Shown here piece after piece: positions 8,507-16,340 of a DNA stretch of 64,000 nt; the first letter of the stretch is position 1, and each line of letters begins with the position of its first letter. Location: NCBI RefSeq assembly GCF_005768555.2, contig NZ_VCHX02000101.1, forward strand, positions 1 to 64,000. Direction: 5' to 3'. The DNA comes from Streptomyces sporangiiformans (GTDB taxonomy: Bacteria; Actinomycetota; Actinomycetes; Streptomycetales; Streptomycetaceae). A program made the position numbers and the translations under genes. The notes beneath the pieces are model-generated. The model searched no databases, had not been told where the DNA came from, and worked only from the letters and a program-made list of their open reading frames with translations.

Positions 8507-8827
8507 ATGGTTGAGGCTGAAGCGGGAGCCCTTTCGTCGGAGATAAGCGTTCGCCTCGCAGACTTCATGGGAACGGCGGAGGATCTTCTTCTTGCTCCCG
8601 GCACGAGACAGGACCCGCTGTCCGATGATCCGGACAACCAGGTCCGCGTCGGCATCATGACCGATGGCACATGGGTATGGGACCTGGCCTGGGCCGACCT
8701 CGTGGCCATGCACAGGGTATGCCCTAGTGACGAATTTCTCGAGCACGTAAAGGGTCTGAACTTCCGAGTCCCGCAAGTCTCAGAGGAACGAATCATGGAA
8801 ATCTGCGCAGCTCTGGACATCAATTGA
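8507..8827 (+). CDS. Small cytosolic protein, tandem paralog 2 (immunity-like)
   Basis: 106 aa from ATG 8507 with an AGGAAG site upstream. No signal peptide or membrane segment. The core is PGTRQDPLSDD, RVGIMTDGTWVWDLAWADLV and EFLEHVKGLNFRVPQVSEE. It is clearly paralogous to the next gene and to the second half of the broken gene before it. Three tandem copies of a small acidic protein behind a secreted-protein operon is the layout of immunity genes in polymorphic-toxin loci, but I do not recognise the family. Confidence 0.75.
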   Translation: MVEAEAGALSSEISVRLADFMGTAEDLLLAPGTRQDPLSDDPDNQVRVGIMTDGTWVWDLAWADLVAMHRVCPSDEFLEHVKGLNFRVPQVSEERIMEICAALDIN

Positions 8828-8838
8828 GGATCCCAGCC

Positions 8839-9213
8839 ATGAAGAAGGTACCGGCACCTCACCGGATCGGCGAACCGGAGACCGATACGGAAGGTGCCGT
8901 CAACTCTCTGCCCACGGAACTCGTCGACAGACTCTCAGACTTCCTGGAGAGTGCCGAACCTCTGCTCCTTTCACCCGGCACCACACCTGACCCATTTTCC
9001 GACAGCGAGCACATGCGAGTGCGTATCGGAATCATGACCGATGGAACATGGGTCTGGCACCTGGCTTGGGCGGACTACGTCCACTACCACAAGGTCGCAC
9101 CGCCGACTGAGTTCCTTCAGCACGTGGAGTCGGTCAACTTCACAGCTCCAGAGATATCAGAGCAACGTGCGATGCAGATTGCTGAGGTCGAAGCTATTCC
9201 TATGCCCGACTAA
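8839..9213 (+). CDS. Small cytosolic protein, tandem paralog 3 (immunity-like)
   Basis: 124 aa from ATG 8839, chosen because GAGGA lies 8 bases upstream. The core PGTTPDPFSDSEHMRVRIGI, MTDGTWVWHLAWADYVHYHK and EFLQHVESVNF matches the preceding gene closely over ~85 residues; only the N-terminal 25 residues differ. Same strand, 11 bp after the previous stop, so probably one transcript. Family unrecognised. Confidence 0.75.
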   Translation: MKKVPAPHRIGEPETDTEGAVNSLPTELVDRLSDFLESAEPLLLSPGTTPDPFSDSEHMRVRIGIMTDGTWVWHLAWADYVHYHKVAPPTEFLQHVESVNFTAPEISEQRAMQIAEVEAIPMPD

Positions 9214-9364
9214 AGAATGCCCCGTAAATGATCTCCGAGTCGAAGCGGACGCGGCCCCGGCGCTCTGGCCTCGCTTGCCTGGTGCGATTGAGGCTGCATG
9301 GGCCTGCCCGGAACAAGCCATGGAACGGGTGTCTTGGCGTTTCCCTGTTGGCTAGGCTGGTTGT

Positions 9365-9991
9365 GTGCAGTGGCATCAGGTACTCGGCTTCGTGGCCGCA
9401 GTCGCGCCCCTCACGTTGATTCCTGGCACTAGCTTCACCCTGGTCACGCAGCAGGTGATCGCTGGTTCGCGGTCTGATGGCGTGCTCGTCACTTTCGGCT
9501 CAGCGTGCGGGCTCCTGGTGCACGCAACGTTTGCCGCAGTTGGCTTGTCGGCCTTGGTCATGTCGTCGGCTCAGGCACTGACTGTGGTGAAGCTCCTGGG
9601 CGGCATCTATCTCATCTGGTTGGGCGTGACCACGTGGCGCTCGGCGCGTCGAGGCATCGAAGCAACAGCACGGATCCGATGGCGCTTGCCGTGGGCTCAG
9701 CTTGGTGGCTTTGGACAGGGACTGTGGTCCAACGTCCTCAATCCGAAGGCGGCGTCGGTCTATCTCAGCCTTGTACCTCAGTTCCTCACGCCCAGCCGCC
9801 CAATCGCGCTGCAGATCGCGGCGCTTGCGGTCGCGCATGTAGCCGTCGTCCTTGTGTGGCTGCTGTTCTGGACGTCTGTGGTTGCCGCCGCGCGCACGGC
9901 AATCGACACGCCCCGGTTCCGGCATGGGATGAGCCGTCTGGCGGGAGCTGTGCTGGTCGCCTTAGGGATTCGAACCGCAACGGCAAGGTAG
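9365..9991 (+). CDS. LysE/RhtB-family exporter
   Basis: 208 aa from GTG 9365. Typical LysE fold: six hydrophobic segments, an N-terminal TLIPGTSFTLVTQQVIAGSR motif and KLLGGIYLIWLGVTTWRSAR near residue 75, then the GLWSNVLNPKAA signature (about 120). By family it exports amino acids or similar small metabolites by proton exchange. It has no functional link to its neighbours. Its stop codon (9989-9991) lies one base before a duplicated piece of the partner gene, so it sits exactly at a rearrangement junction. Confidence 0.85.
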   Translation: MQWHQVLGFVAAVAPLTLIPGTSFTLVTQQVIAGSRSDGVLVTFGSACGLLVHATFAAVGLSALVMSSAQALTVVKLLGGIYLIWLGVTTWRSARRGIEATARIRWRLPWAQLGGFGQGLWSNVLNPKAASVYLSLVPQFLTPSRPIALQIAALAVAHVAVVLVWLLFWTSVVAAARTAIDTPRFRHGMSRLAGAVLVALGIRTATAR

Positions 9992-9992
9992 T

Positions 9993-10168
9993 CGTGCGGC
10001 ATCAGGTACCTCCGCGCCATCAACGGAGAACCGTACAAGCTCAGCGCCTCGGTGACCTGGCAGATCACCTGGGAAGGCAACGGCGGCGAAGGCGGCGACC
10101 TCCCCGACGGCACCTGCGAGACCAACCAGGACATCAACGTCCAGGAAGTCCAGTCGATCAACCGCTGA
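9993..10168 (+). pseudogene. 3' fragment duplicate of the family-B partner gene
   Basis: 176 bp aligned without gaps to 7742-7917. I count five mismatches, three of them changing residues (Thr to Ile, Phe to Cys, Thr to Asn). It encodes CGIRYLRAINGEPYKLSASV through to VQEVQSINR and the TGA. There is no start or 5' part. It is a recent segmental duplication or the end of a second, mostly deleted partner gene homogenised by conversion. Confidence 0.9.
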
Positions 10169-10324
10169 CGCCCCGAGGGAAAGCTCAACTGTCGCGTGAC
10201 GCGGTCAACGCGTTGCGCGGCCCCGGATCGTCGGAACCAGCCTGGACGAGTTCGAGCACACGCCGACGGAACCGGAACGTACTCGACTTTCTGTTGCACA
10301 GCCGCTCACAGGGGAGAAGGCCCG

Positions 10325-10660
10325 TTGGTCCGCCGTACCTTGCCCACCGCCCTCGCATACGCCGCGAGCGCGGCCCTGCTGCTGACCGCGTGCAGCGGGG
10401 GTGACGACTCGTCGTCGGATGACATCAACGGTGAGCTCCCGGTATTCGCGCCCAAGGCCACGCTCTTCGCAAAGAACACGAAGGCGCAGCTCAGCTACTG
10501 CACCGACGAGAGCAAGGCAGCTACGAAGAACCGCGAGACGGGCAAGGTCGTGGGTAACCCTCGGGGCACCGACCCCAAGGTGTTCTACACCGTCACCATG
10601 CAGAAGAGCACGCAGGGCGTGTGGCAGGCCGTATCCACCGCGTCGCCTGAGGACCGAATA
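10325..10660 (+). pseudogene. Internally deleted family-A lipoprotein, fused in frame to next gene
   Basis: TTG 10325 (GGGGAGAAGG site) starts a lipoprotein signal identical in layout to the others (LLLTAC, Cys23), then SGGDDSSSDDING. It then jumps to LFAKNTKAQLSYCTDESKAA and GVWQAVSTASPED. These last pieces match the C-terminal half of the 54225 lipoprotein (VFDKTSAAVTYCVDES, GVWQIWSLDED), so about 110 central residues are missing. No stop codon follows: the frame stays open through 10661-10807 straight into the gene at 10808. A lipidated fusion protein is therefore possible on paper. Confidence 0.75.
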
Positions 10661-10807
10661 CCGGGTCCTCCCGGCGAACTCGAAGCCGCACGCGGTACCA
10701 AGATGGCAGGGCGGGCCGATCAGCGAGCGCGGCGGGATCGTCCCGGTGCCAGGTCTGGAGTGAGCAGCCCTCTCCTGCGCCCGCCCCGACCCGACAGGCA
10801 AGGAATC

Positions 10808-11509
10808 ATGCCCGACATCAACGAATGCCAGATCTGTGGCACCACCGCACCTCCGGTCCCCGGACAGTGCGAGGAGGTGACCGGGTATCGCCTGATTCGG
10901 AATCCCTGGAGCCGGGAGCCCTCATTCCTTGATGGCAACCTCCATTTCTCCTGCCTGGAGGAGTCCGACGAGAGTGCAGAATTCTTTGATGAGTTCACGC
11001 GGATGCTGCAAGCAGGACACGAGGAGATCGAAAGTCTCGACGGGTCACTCCCTCCGCTGACCAGGATGGGGCTGGGGATGACCCAGATCTTCGCCGGTTC
11101 CGAATGCTGCATCTTTCAGAGCGGCGTCTCCGATCGATGGATGGTGGTGAAGCGCACAGGCCCATGGTTCCATCTGAGGCACGCGGATCTCCTCGCCATC
11201 GCGAGCGGAACCTCCCCGAAGTCCCCTGCCGCCGTCATTCCGTACCGTCTCCCCATTGATCCAGGGAGCGAGGTCGGCGAGTGGAGTCTTCCTGAATTGC
11301 TCGCTGCGCTCGGAGTCGAGGACAGGTACGCGGCCACGGCGAACTTGGAGGGCGTCGAGTACGAGGTCGTCGACTATTACCCGCCCAAACACCTCCTTGA
11401 GTATGTGGCCGCAGCACCCCTGCCCATTCCGGACGAGGCCCGCGCTTTCCTGGCGAGCCACGCGGAGACGTACACCCCCGTCAGCTTCGAAGATGAGCAG
11501 GACTCATGA
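10808..11509 (+). CDS. Cytosolic protein with N-terminal CxxC, function unknown
   Basis: 233 aa from ATG 10808 with AAGGAA upstream. It begins MPDINECQICGTTAPP, a possible half zinc knuckle, followed by an acidic globular protein with a second Cys pair (SECC) near residue 100 and a polar C-terminus. It overlaps the next gene's start by four bases (ATGA), placing it in one operon with the DcrB-like gene that is now interrupted. Family not recognised; immunity or chaperone roles are both conceivable from context. Confidence 0.7.
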   Translation: MPDINECQICGTTAPPVPGQCEEVTGYRLIRNPWSREPSFLDGNLHFSCLEESDESAEFFDEFTRMLQAGHEEIESLDGSLPPLTRMGLGMTQIFAGSECCIFQSGVSDRWMVVKRTGPWFHLRHADLLAIASGTSPKSPAAVIPYRLPIDPGSEVGEWSLPELLAALGVEDRYAATANLEGVEYEVVDYYPPKHLLEYVAAAPLPIPDEARAFLASHAETYTPVSFEDEQDS

Positions 11510-11860
11510 CGACGACTGACGCCGCACCCGTCGGAGTGTCCCTCTCCGTCCCGGAGTCCTGGTGGGAGTTCGACATCCGCCCCGATGGGCGCGAATCGAC
11601 GATCCGCTCCCTCGTCGACGAGCGGACCCGTGAGGTACCCGAACTCCCCTCCTACCGTTCCGACTTGACGAACATGCTCCGCAAGATGGCCAAGGACGCC
11701 CACGACTCCGGCGCGATCTACATGGGCTGGCGGAGAATTTCGACGGGGTGCCGCTGTGGGCCACCGTCACTGTTAGCGTGCTGGGCTCGAAGAATAAACA
11801 CGGAGTGGCCCTCTCCACCGACCCCCGCGCCATCGCCGACAGCCTCCGCACCATCACGCC
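11506..11860 (+). pseudogene. DcrB/PsbP-like gene, 5' fragment (interrupted and frameshifted)
   Basis: ATG 11506 opens a paralog of the 33944 gene (VPESWWEFDIRPDGRESTIR against VPESWWEFDVRPESRDDSIR). At 11729-11730 a GGG has become GG: the frame shifts and the family sequence continues in the other frame (AENFDGVPLWATVTVSVLGS, then ALSTDPRAIADSLRTITP). At 11860 the homology stops exactly at an 8-bp sequence, ATCACGCC, and resumes at its second copy at 14835. Two lesions, one insertion and one deletion, therefore inactivate it. Confidence 0.88.
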
Positions 11861-12075
11861 TGGCTCTGTAGGTGAGAACGGGCAACGTTTGTCGACGGTT
11901 TTGGGCAGCACTTAGCGATCACAGGGCTCGAGAATGTCGATGAGAAGTAGCAGCACTGGTGCTTCAGATGCCCTGCGAGGTTGGTCTTGGATCCGTGTCG
12001 CTGGTTTGAGGTGCGGTGTTTGCGTGGCTCGTTCGGGGGTTCGGTGTTGGATGCCTGGCCGCTCCGCTCACTCGG

Positions 12076-13044
12076 TCATTCCTCCACGGCTGCGTCGCCG
12101 TAGCGCCGCGCGACCTCATGGAACGCCTCCTTGGGTCTGCACGCGCCGTCGCCGGTCACTGCCACGATCCCGAAGCCGGCCTTGTCGAGGTCGAGACGAG
12201 GATCTTCGTGACGCGGGAAGTCGGGCATGGCGAAGGTGAACACGAAGCAGCCGTGCACGCGCTCGGCGTCGTACTGGTCGATGAGTTCACCGAGGTAGCG
12301 GGCCTGGACGGCCTCGTCACGGGGGTGGTCGCCACGGATACGCGGCGGTACGGCGAACCAGTTGACGATCCAGAAGGAACCGGCTCCCCGCTGGTCGGCT
12401 CCGGTGAAGGCACCGCACCCGAACTCGGTGATGACGACGGGCTTGTCGTGGTCGCGAACCAGGGCACGCAGGCGGTCTGCGTAGGTGGTGCGGTTGCGGC
12501 CGGAACGGTAGAAGCTGACGCCGACCACGTCGAACAGCGACCAGTCGACGTGTTCCCACCCGGCCGCGGAGTAGGTGACCGGCCCGCCGAAGCGGTGCCG
12601 CGCGGTGGTCACGGCGGTGGTGAGCAGCCTGTGGAGCCGCCGGTCGATCCTGCGCCGCAGCAGGCGATGGAAACGCACGATGAGCTTCAGGCGCAGGAAC
12701 GACCGAGGTCCGGGGACGATGCCGGGCACGGTGTGGGAGAACTCGCTGCCGACCAGGAGCGTCACCCGGTCCGGGTGTTCCCGGCGGAGTTCTTCGGCCG
12801 CCTCGGCGACGGCGTCCAGGTGCACCAGCAGCTTCGGCTGAGGCAGCTCGGGAACGCTGGGCCGGATGTAGACGCCGAGACCGGTCTCGAGGGCGGTGCG
12901 GGCGGCATCGGTCAACCGCTTCCCGACCCCGATGAGCATCACGGTGGTGCACTGCAGATCCCGGGCGATGACCTCCATGTCCCGCCGCACGTCATCGGTG
13001 CTCGCCTCGCCGACCAGGTAGGAGATGCCGCGGACGGTCAGCAT
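12076..13044 (-). CDS. TIM-barrel glycoside-hydrolase-like protein (cargo)
   Basis: 322 aa from ATG 13044. Features of a clan A-like glycosidase barrel are visible: TVRGISYLVG start, LLVGSEFSHT (about residue 105), DVVGVSFYRSG (about 182) and KPVVITEFGCGAFTGA with a candidate catalytic Glu near 206, followed by GCFVFTFAMPDFP. No signal peptide, so cytosolic. It overlaps the upstream membrane-protein gene by seven bases (ATGCTGA). Proteins of this kind are often annotated as abortive-infection proteins in actinobacteria; I cannot confirm that from sequence. Confidence 0.65.
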   Translation of the reverse strand: MLTVRGISYLVGEASTDDVRRDMEVIARDLQCTTVMLIGVGKRLTDAARTALETGLGVYIRPSVPELPQPKLLVHLDAVAEAAEELRREHPDRVTLLVGSEFSHTVPGIVPGPRSFLRLKLIVRFHRLLRRRIDRRLHRLLTTAVTTARHRFGGPVTYSAAGWEHVDWSLFDVVGVSFYRSGRNRTTYADRLRALVRDHDKPVVITEFGCGAFTGADQRGAGSFWIVNWFAVPPRIRGDHPRDEAVQARYLGELIDQYDAERVHGCFVFTFAMPDFPRHEDPRLDLDKAGFGIVAVTGDGACRPKEAFHEVARRYGDAAVEE

Positions 13045-14054
13045 GCGCTCGGCTCCTGTCGACGCAGACGGTGGGCGGCTATGAGGAGAAGGACGGAGAC
13101 ACCACCGAGCATCGCGGCGTTGACCGCATACTTCACCGTGAAATCCACGTTGTCGCCGAGCGGTTCGACCAGGAAGGACAGCCCGGCGCGGACGACGAGG
13201 GCACTGCCCGCGGCGGCCAGTACGTGCCGACGGTCCCAGCCCTGGCGGCGCGACCAGCGCAGCAGCAGCCAGCCGAGTACGACCATGGCGACCACATTCA
13301 CCGTCACCCCCGCCCAGGTCGCCGGCAGCAGCTGACTGGCATACCAGGCAACCCCTGTGACACCGCCGACCAGCCACCACGACGGCGCCTTCGCAGACGA
13401 CCGGGTCCTCGCAGGCCGGACGGTGAACGCGGCGGCGATCAGGGCGATGGCGACCACTGCGGCGCAAATAGGCTGCGCCGGGCCGGCGGTGGGGTCCGCT
13501 GCCGTGTCGTTGTGGACCAGCGCGGCGCTCAGCGCCCACAGCAGCACCATGACGCCGACGCCGACCGGGCCCAGCCACCGCCGGTTCGCGATGCGCGGGG
13601 CACAGGATTCGACCACCGCGATCGGAGCGGCGAAACTCCAGATCACATGCCCCCCGACATAGTTCAGCAAGCGCGCCGCATCGACCCCCAGGCCCGGGAT
13701 GAGGGTGACCAGCGCCTGGGTCGCCCAGTCGGGGCCATCGGCGTCGACCTCATTGTCGAACAGGGTCTGGTCGATCAAGCCGGCCTGGATCACCCCGAAG
13801 GCCGCGCTCAACAACAGGATCGTCGGCCAGCCGCGACCTGTGCGCCGAGTGATCTCGCGGATGAGCACCGCGACGGTTCCGTAGAGCGGCGCGAGGATGA
13901 GCAGGCCCGCCAGCAGCTCCAGCGGCCGACCCGTGCTTTCGCCGTAGCCGATGAGGTACTCCGCGCTGATCGGGGACAGCACCAGCAGGCCGGCCACGGC
14001 CGCCCAGCGGTGCCGAAACCGGGGCAGCCAGGCGGGAGCGCATATTACGGGCAT
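13038..14054 (-). CDS. Polytopic membrane protein (cargo), CPBP-like segment possible
   Basis: 338 aa from ATG 14054 (AAAGGATC site). Nine or so hydrophobic segments. The segment LIREITRRTGRGWPTILLLS (about residues 64-83), followed by FGVIQAGLIDQTLF, faintly recalls the first motif of CPBP intramembrane proteases (EExxxR), but the key glutamates are not convincing. It is coupled to the barrel protein downstream. Both lie inside the inserted segment, so they arrived together. Confidence 0.7.
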   Translation of the reverse strand: MPVICAPAWLPRFRHRWAAVAGLLVLSPISAEYLIGYGESTGRPLELLAGLLILAPLYGTVAVLIREITRRTGRGWPTILLLSAAFGVIQAGLIDQTLFDNEVDADGPDWATQALVTLIPGLGVDAARLLNYVGGHVIWSFAAPIAVVESCAPRIANRRWLGPVGVGVMVLLWALSAALVHNDTAADPTAGPAQPICAAVVAIALIAAAFTVRPARTRSSAKAPSWWLVGGVTGVAWYASQLLPATWAGVTVNVVAMVVLGWLLLRWSRRQGWDRRHVLAAAGSALVVRAGLSFLVEPLGDNVDFTVKYAVNAAMLGGVSVLLLIAAHRLRRQEPSAC

Positions 14055-14225
14055 GAGGATCCTTTGGGGGCCGGGTCGTCATCGGTCCGGTCGACGCTAG
14101 AGCGACCGTCGGCGGTCGGGCATCCGTCTTCCCTCCAGGAGCGCATGACTTCCGTCTAGAAGTGCGTGGCCCTCCGTTCATGCGCGGCCTGACGTCGGTT
14201 CATGCCTGACCCCATGCCGATCTCA

Positions 14226-14692
14226 CGCGGGCGCGAGCGCCTGCCTTGCGGCGTGTTCTTCTCGTCCACGGCCTCGACCAGTCTGTTGACCAGTTTGGTG
14301 GCGAGTGTGCAGTGGACCCGGTAGCCAGCCATGGCGGCTTCGGGGCCAAGAGCGATGAGCAGGTGGGACGTGCCGGTGCCGGAGTCGCCGATCAGGCAGA
14401 AAGGCAGGCCCTCCTAGATCCAGTCGCAGGTGGCCAGGGTGTGGAGGACGGCCGGAACAACGTGGGGGTTGGCCTCGAAATCGAAGCTCCGCAGGGACTT
14501 CAGTACGCATCCAGCCGAGTCCCGCGGGGCCGCCGGTCTCTTCCGGGGATCCGGCCACACCGACTCCAACGCCGCTTTGACCGTACGGAATCCGACACCG
14601 TGCTCGCGCATCAAGGCCCGCTAGGACATCCCCGCCCGGGCTTCACGGCGGATCGCCGCGTACAGATCGATCTTCGACTTCAGTGGCGCCAT
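14226..14692 (-). pseudogene. IS21-family IstA-IstB remnant
   Basis: The frame starts MAPLKSKIDLYAAIRREARA at 14692, the conserved N-terminus of IstA-type transposases, with TAG at 14621-14623. It runs through GVGFRTVKAALESVWPDPRK directly into an IstB sequence (SFDFEANPHVVPAVLHTLAT). A second TAG falls at 14414-14416, then GDSGTGTSHLLIALGPEAAM. The IstB Walker A lysine is replaced by Thr (GTGTS instead of GTGKS). Most of IstA is deleted. The element is dead. Confidence 0.88.
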
Positions 14693-14834
14693 CGCACCCT
14701 CATCCCGCAGAGCACCCCCAGGCTCCCACCGCAAGCCCCCGGGTGTTGCCGGAACTCAGCAACACTGTCCTCCGGGAAAGCCGTGCGTTCTCCGCTCTGA
14801 GCGACAAGTGGTGTCAGCTCCCACGTACAAAATC

Positions 14835-15110
14835 ATCACGCCCCGCCGCGAGAGCGACGCCTGGCGGAAAGTGACGACCGTCGACATCCCCGAAGTCGGC
14901 CCCGCCGCCCGCACGTTCGGCATCGAGGACGTACCCGTGTCGAAGGGCGACAGCCGCACCCTGCGCATGGCACTGACGCAGACGTACATCCCTGTCCCCG
15001 GAACCACCGACCAGGTCGTGCTCGTCTCCGGTGGCAGCCCGGTCCTGAACCTTGCGGAGGCGTTCCACGATATCTTCGACGCGGTGACGGGTACCTTCCG
15101 CTTCGTATAG
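14835..15110 (+). pseudogene. DcrB/PsbP-like gene, 3' fragment
   Basis: Resumes the 11506 gene after the insertion: ITPRRESDAWRKVTTVDIP, then ARTFGIEDVPVSKGDSRTL, TYIPVPG and FHDIFDAVTGTFRFV. The intact paralog at 33944 ends with the same succession (DAWRKVTTVDIPGVG, HGIEDIPV, FIPVPG, FFDIFDAITSTFRFVE). The upstream open frame could start at GTG 14814, but the first seven codons come from the insertion end, so I treat it as a fragment. Confidence 0.85.
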
Positions 15111-15167
15111 GCACCACTCGTACGGACACCAGCCGCCCGCCGCACGGACACCACAGGGGGATCAGAC

Positions 15168-15521
15168 ATGGCCAAGCCGGACCTCGCGCTGCCGCTCAGT
15201 GACCTGGAGGACTACGGGACTCGGCTGCGGGACATCAAGACGCGCATGAACCACACCAAGAAGCTTTTCGAGTCCTACAAGGACGACATAGGCGACGACG
15301 GTGTCTACGAGAAGCTCGAGGACTTCGAGTCCAACTGGGAGGACGGCCGCGAGGATATCAACCAGCAGCTCGACGCGCTGGCCCAGATGTCCGAGGCCGT
15401 CGTACGGGAGTTCAAGAAGCTCGACGACGATCTGGCCAAGCAGGTCTCGGAGGGCGTGAAGAACGAGGGCAAGGGCGGAAAGAAGGGCGGCGACGGAGGC
15501 AAGGGCGGCGGAGACAAGTAA
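15168..15521 (+). CDS. WXG100-like small T7SS-associated protein (orphan)
   Basis: 117 aa from ATG 15168 (CAGGGGG site). Predicted two-helix protein: DLEDYGTRLRDIKTRMNHTK, a DDGVYEKLEDFESNWEDGRE turn region with one Trp, then LAQMSEAVVREFKKLDDDLA and a Lys/Gly tail. It is paralogous in pattern (F..NW.D....I, L...A.......D..LAK) to the genes at 39801, 48899 and 60623. Those paralogs are each followed by a large substrate gene. Here the next gene is unrelated and on the other strand, so the effector partner has been lost or never existed. Confidence 0.75.
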   Translation: MAKPDLALPLSDLEDYGTRLRDIKTRMNHTKKLFESYKDDIGDDGVYEKLEDFESNWEDGREDINQQLDALAQMSEAVVREFKKLDDDLAKQVSEGVKNEGKGGKKGGDGGKGGGDK

Positions 15522-15567
15522 GCCGCCCTGCCCCCCCAGAGGCCTCGCGACATCGGGGCGCGTCTCC

Positions 15568-16059
15568 TTACGTCGCGTAGCCCACCGCCCCAGCGCGAGG
15601 CAGCACCGCCCACATCCGCGTACCGCCGCCCGGCTCGCGGACCTCGCCAAAGCCCCAGTCGCCACCGCACGCGCCGACCACGCAGGACAGGACCCGCAGT
15701 GCCGCTCGGCGCCTCGCGTCGCAGGCCGCCGCGAGGCGTGGGTGCGAGTGGCGCGGGTGTCCGTCGTAGAGGATCACGCGGAGGGCTCCCTCCCGGTAGC
15801 GGAGGGATACGTACACCTCGGCAGTGGGTGTGAAACGACAGGCACAGGCGGCTAGTTCACCTACCACCTGGACCGCTGCGTCCATCACGTCCCGCAAGCC
15901 GTACGCGCGCAGGATCGTGCGGGTCGCCGCGCGGGCGATGGCCGGGGAGACCAGCGTGGCCGGGAGCGTGAGGCTGTAGGCCAGGTCTTCGGGGGACGGG
16001 GGTGCCGGCGTCGCCAGTACAGGGATCGGGCTGGGGCAGGCCGAGGCGGTATCGGGCAA
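15568..16059 (-). CDS. ATP-binding regulator of the anti-sigma (HATPase_c_2) type, degenerate
   Basis: 163 aa, probably starting at TTG 16059 after AAGGGAG. The layout follows streptomycete RsbW-like ATPases: LPATLVSPAIARAATRTILR, VQVVGELAACACRF, YREGALRVILYDG and a Gly-rich end (GDWGFGEVREPGGGTRMWAV). In the family the N-box reads ELVTNAV with an Mg-binding Asn; here it is ELAACAC with no Asn, so ATP binding is doubtful. Such genes commonly accompany an XRE/DUF397 pair, as here, divergently. Confidence 0.7.
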   Translation of the reverse strand: MPDTASACPSPIPVLATPAPPSPEDLAYSLTLPATLVSPAIARAATRTILRAYGLRDVMDAAVQVVGELAACACRFTPTAEVYVSLRYREGALRVILYDGHPRHSHPRLAAACDARRRAALRVLSCVVGACGGDWGFGEVREPGGGTRMWAVLPRAGAVGYAT

Positions 16060-16340
16060 GGCAACTCCCTTGAGAGTCCTGAGGATTCGGTGCTGCCCTC
16101 TCTCCCCGCGCCGGTGGCCTGTCTCCCTGGCGCGGGCCCGCCCCTCCCAGGGCAGGAGGTTCCGGGCAGGCTCGCGCGATGCGCTTCCGGCGACGGAGAT
16201 CGCGTAAGCGATCTGTCACTGACTGTAGACGACGGAGTCACTGTGTCCATTCCTTCGGAGATAATTACCCCCACACCTATTGGACCTTGACGCCGCTCGC
16301 AGGCAGACTGAGAGCCGTTCACGGCACGAGAAGGGGTGGC

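Larger units (their letters stand above)
11861..14834. mobile_element. ~3.0 kb insertion with 8-bp target duplication and imperfect terminal inverted repeats
   Basis: The split gene on both sides gives the exact borders: ATCACGCC at 11853-11860 and again at 14835-14842. The left end is TGGCTCTGTAGGTGAGAACG. The right end read inward is GATTTTGTACGTGGGAGCTG, matching at about 13 of 20 positions. Eight-base duplications and GGC/TCT termini recall ISL3-type elements, but no transposase of that type remains. Inside are a two-gene cargo (12076-14054) and a decayed IS21 fragment (14226-14692). Removing the insert restores a continuous reading frame, because insert plus one repeat is a multiple of three. 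Confidence 0.75.

Noticed and set aside
9965..9985. GGTTCGAATCCCTAAG on the minus strand, resembling a tRNA T-arm
   Set aside because: The flanking bases do not form a T-stem or acceptor stem and it lies within the end of an intact LysE-family gene.
12016..13335. Long rightward frame opposite the barrel-protein gene
   Set aside because: Mirror of the leftward coding frame; no ribosome site or protein-like features.
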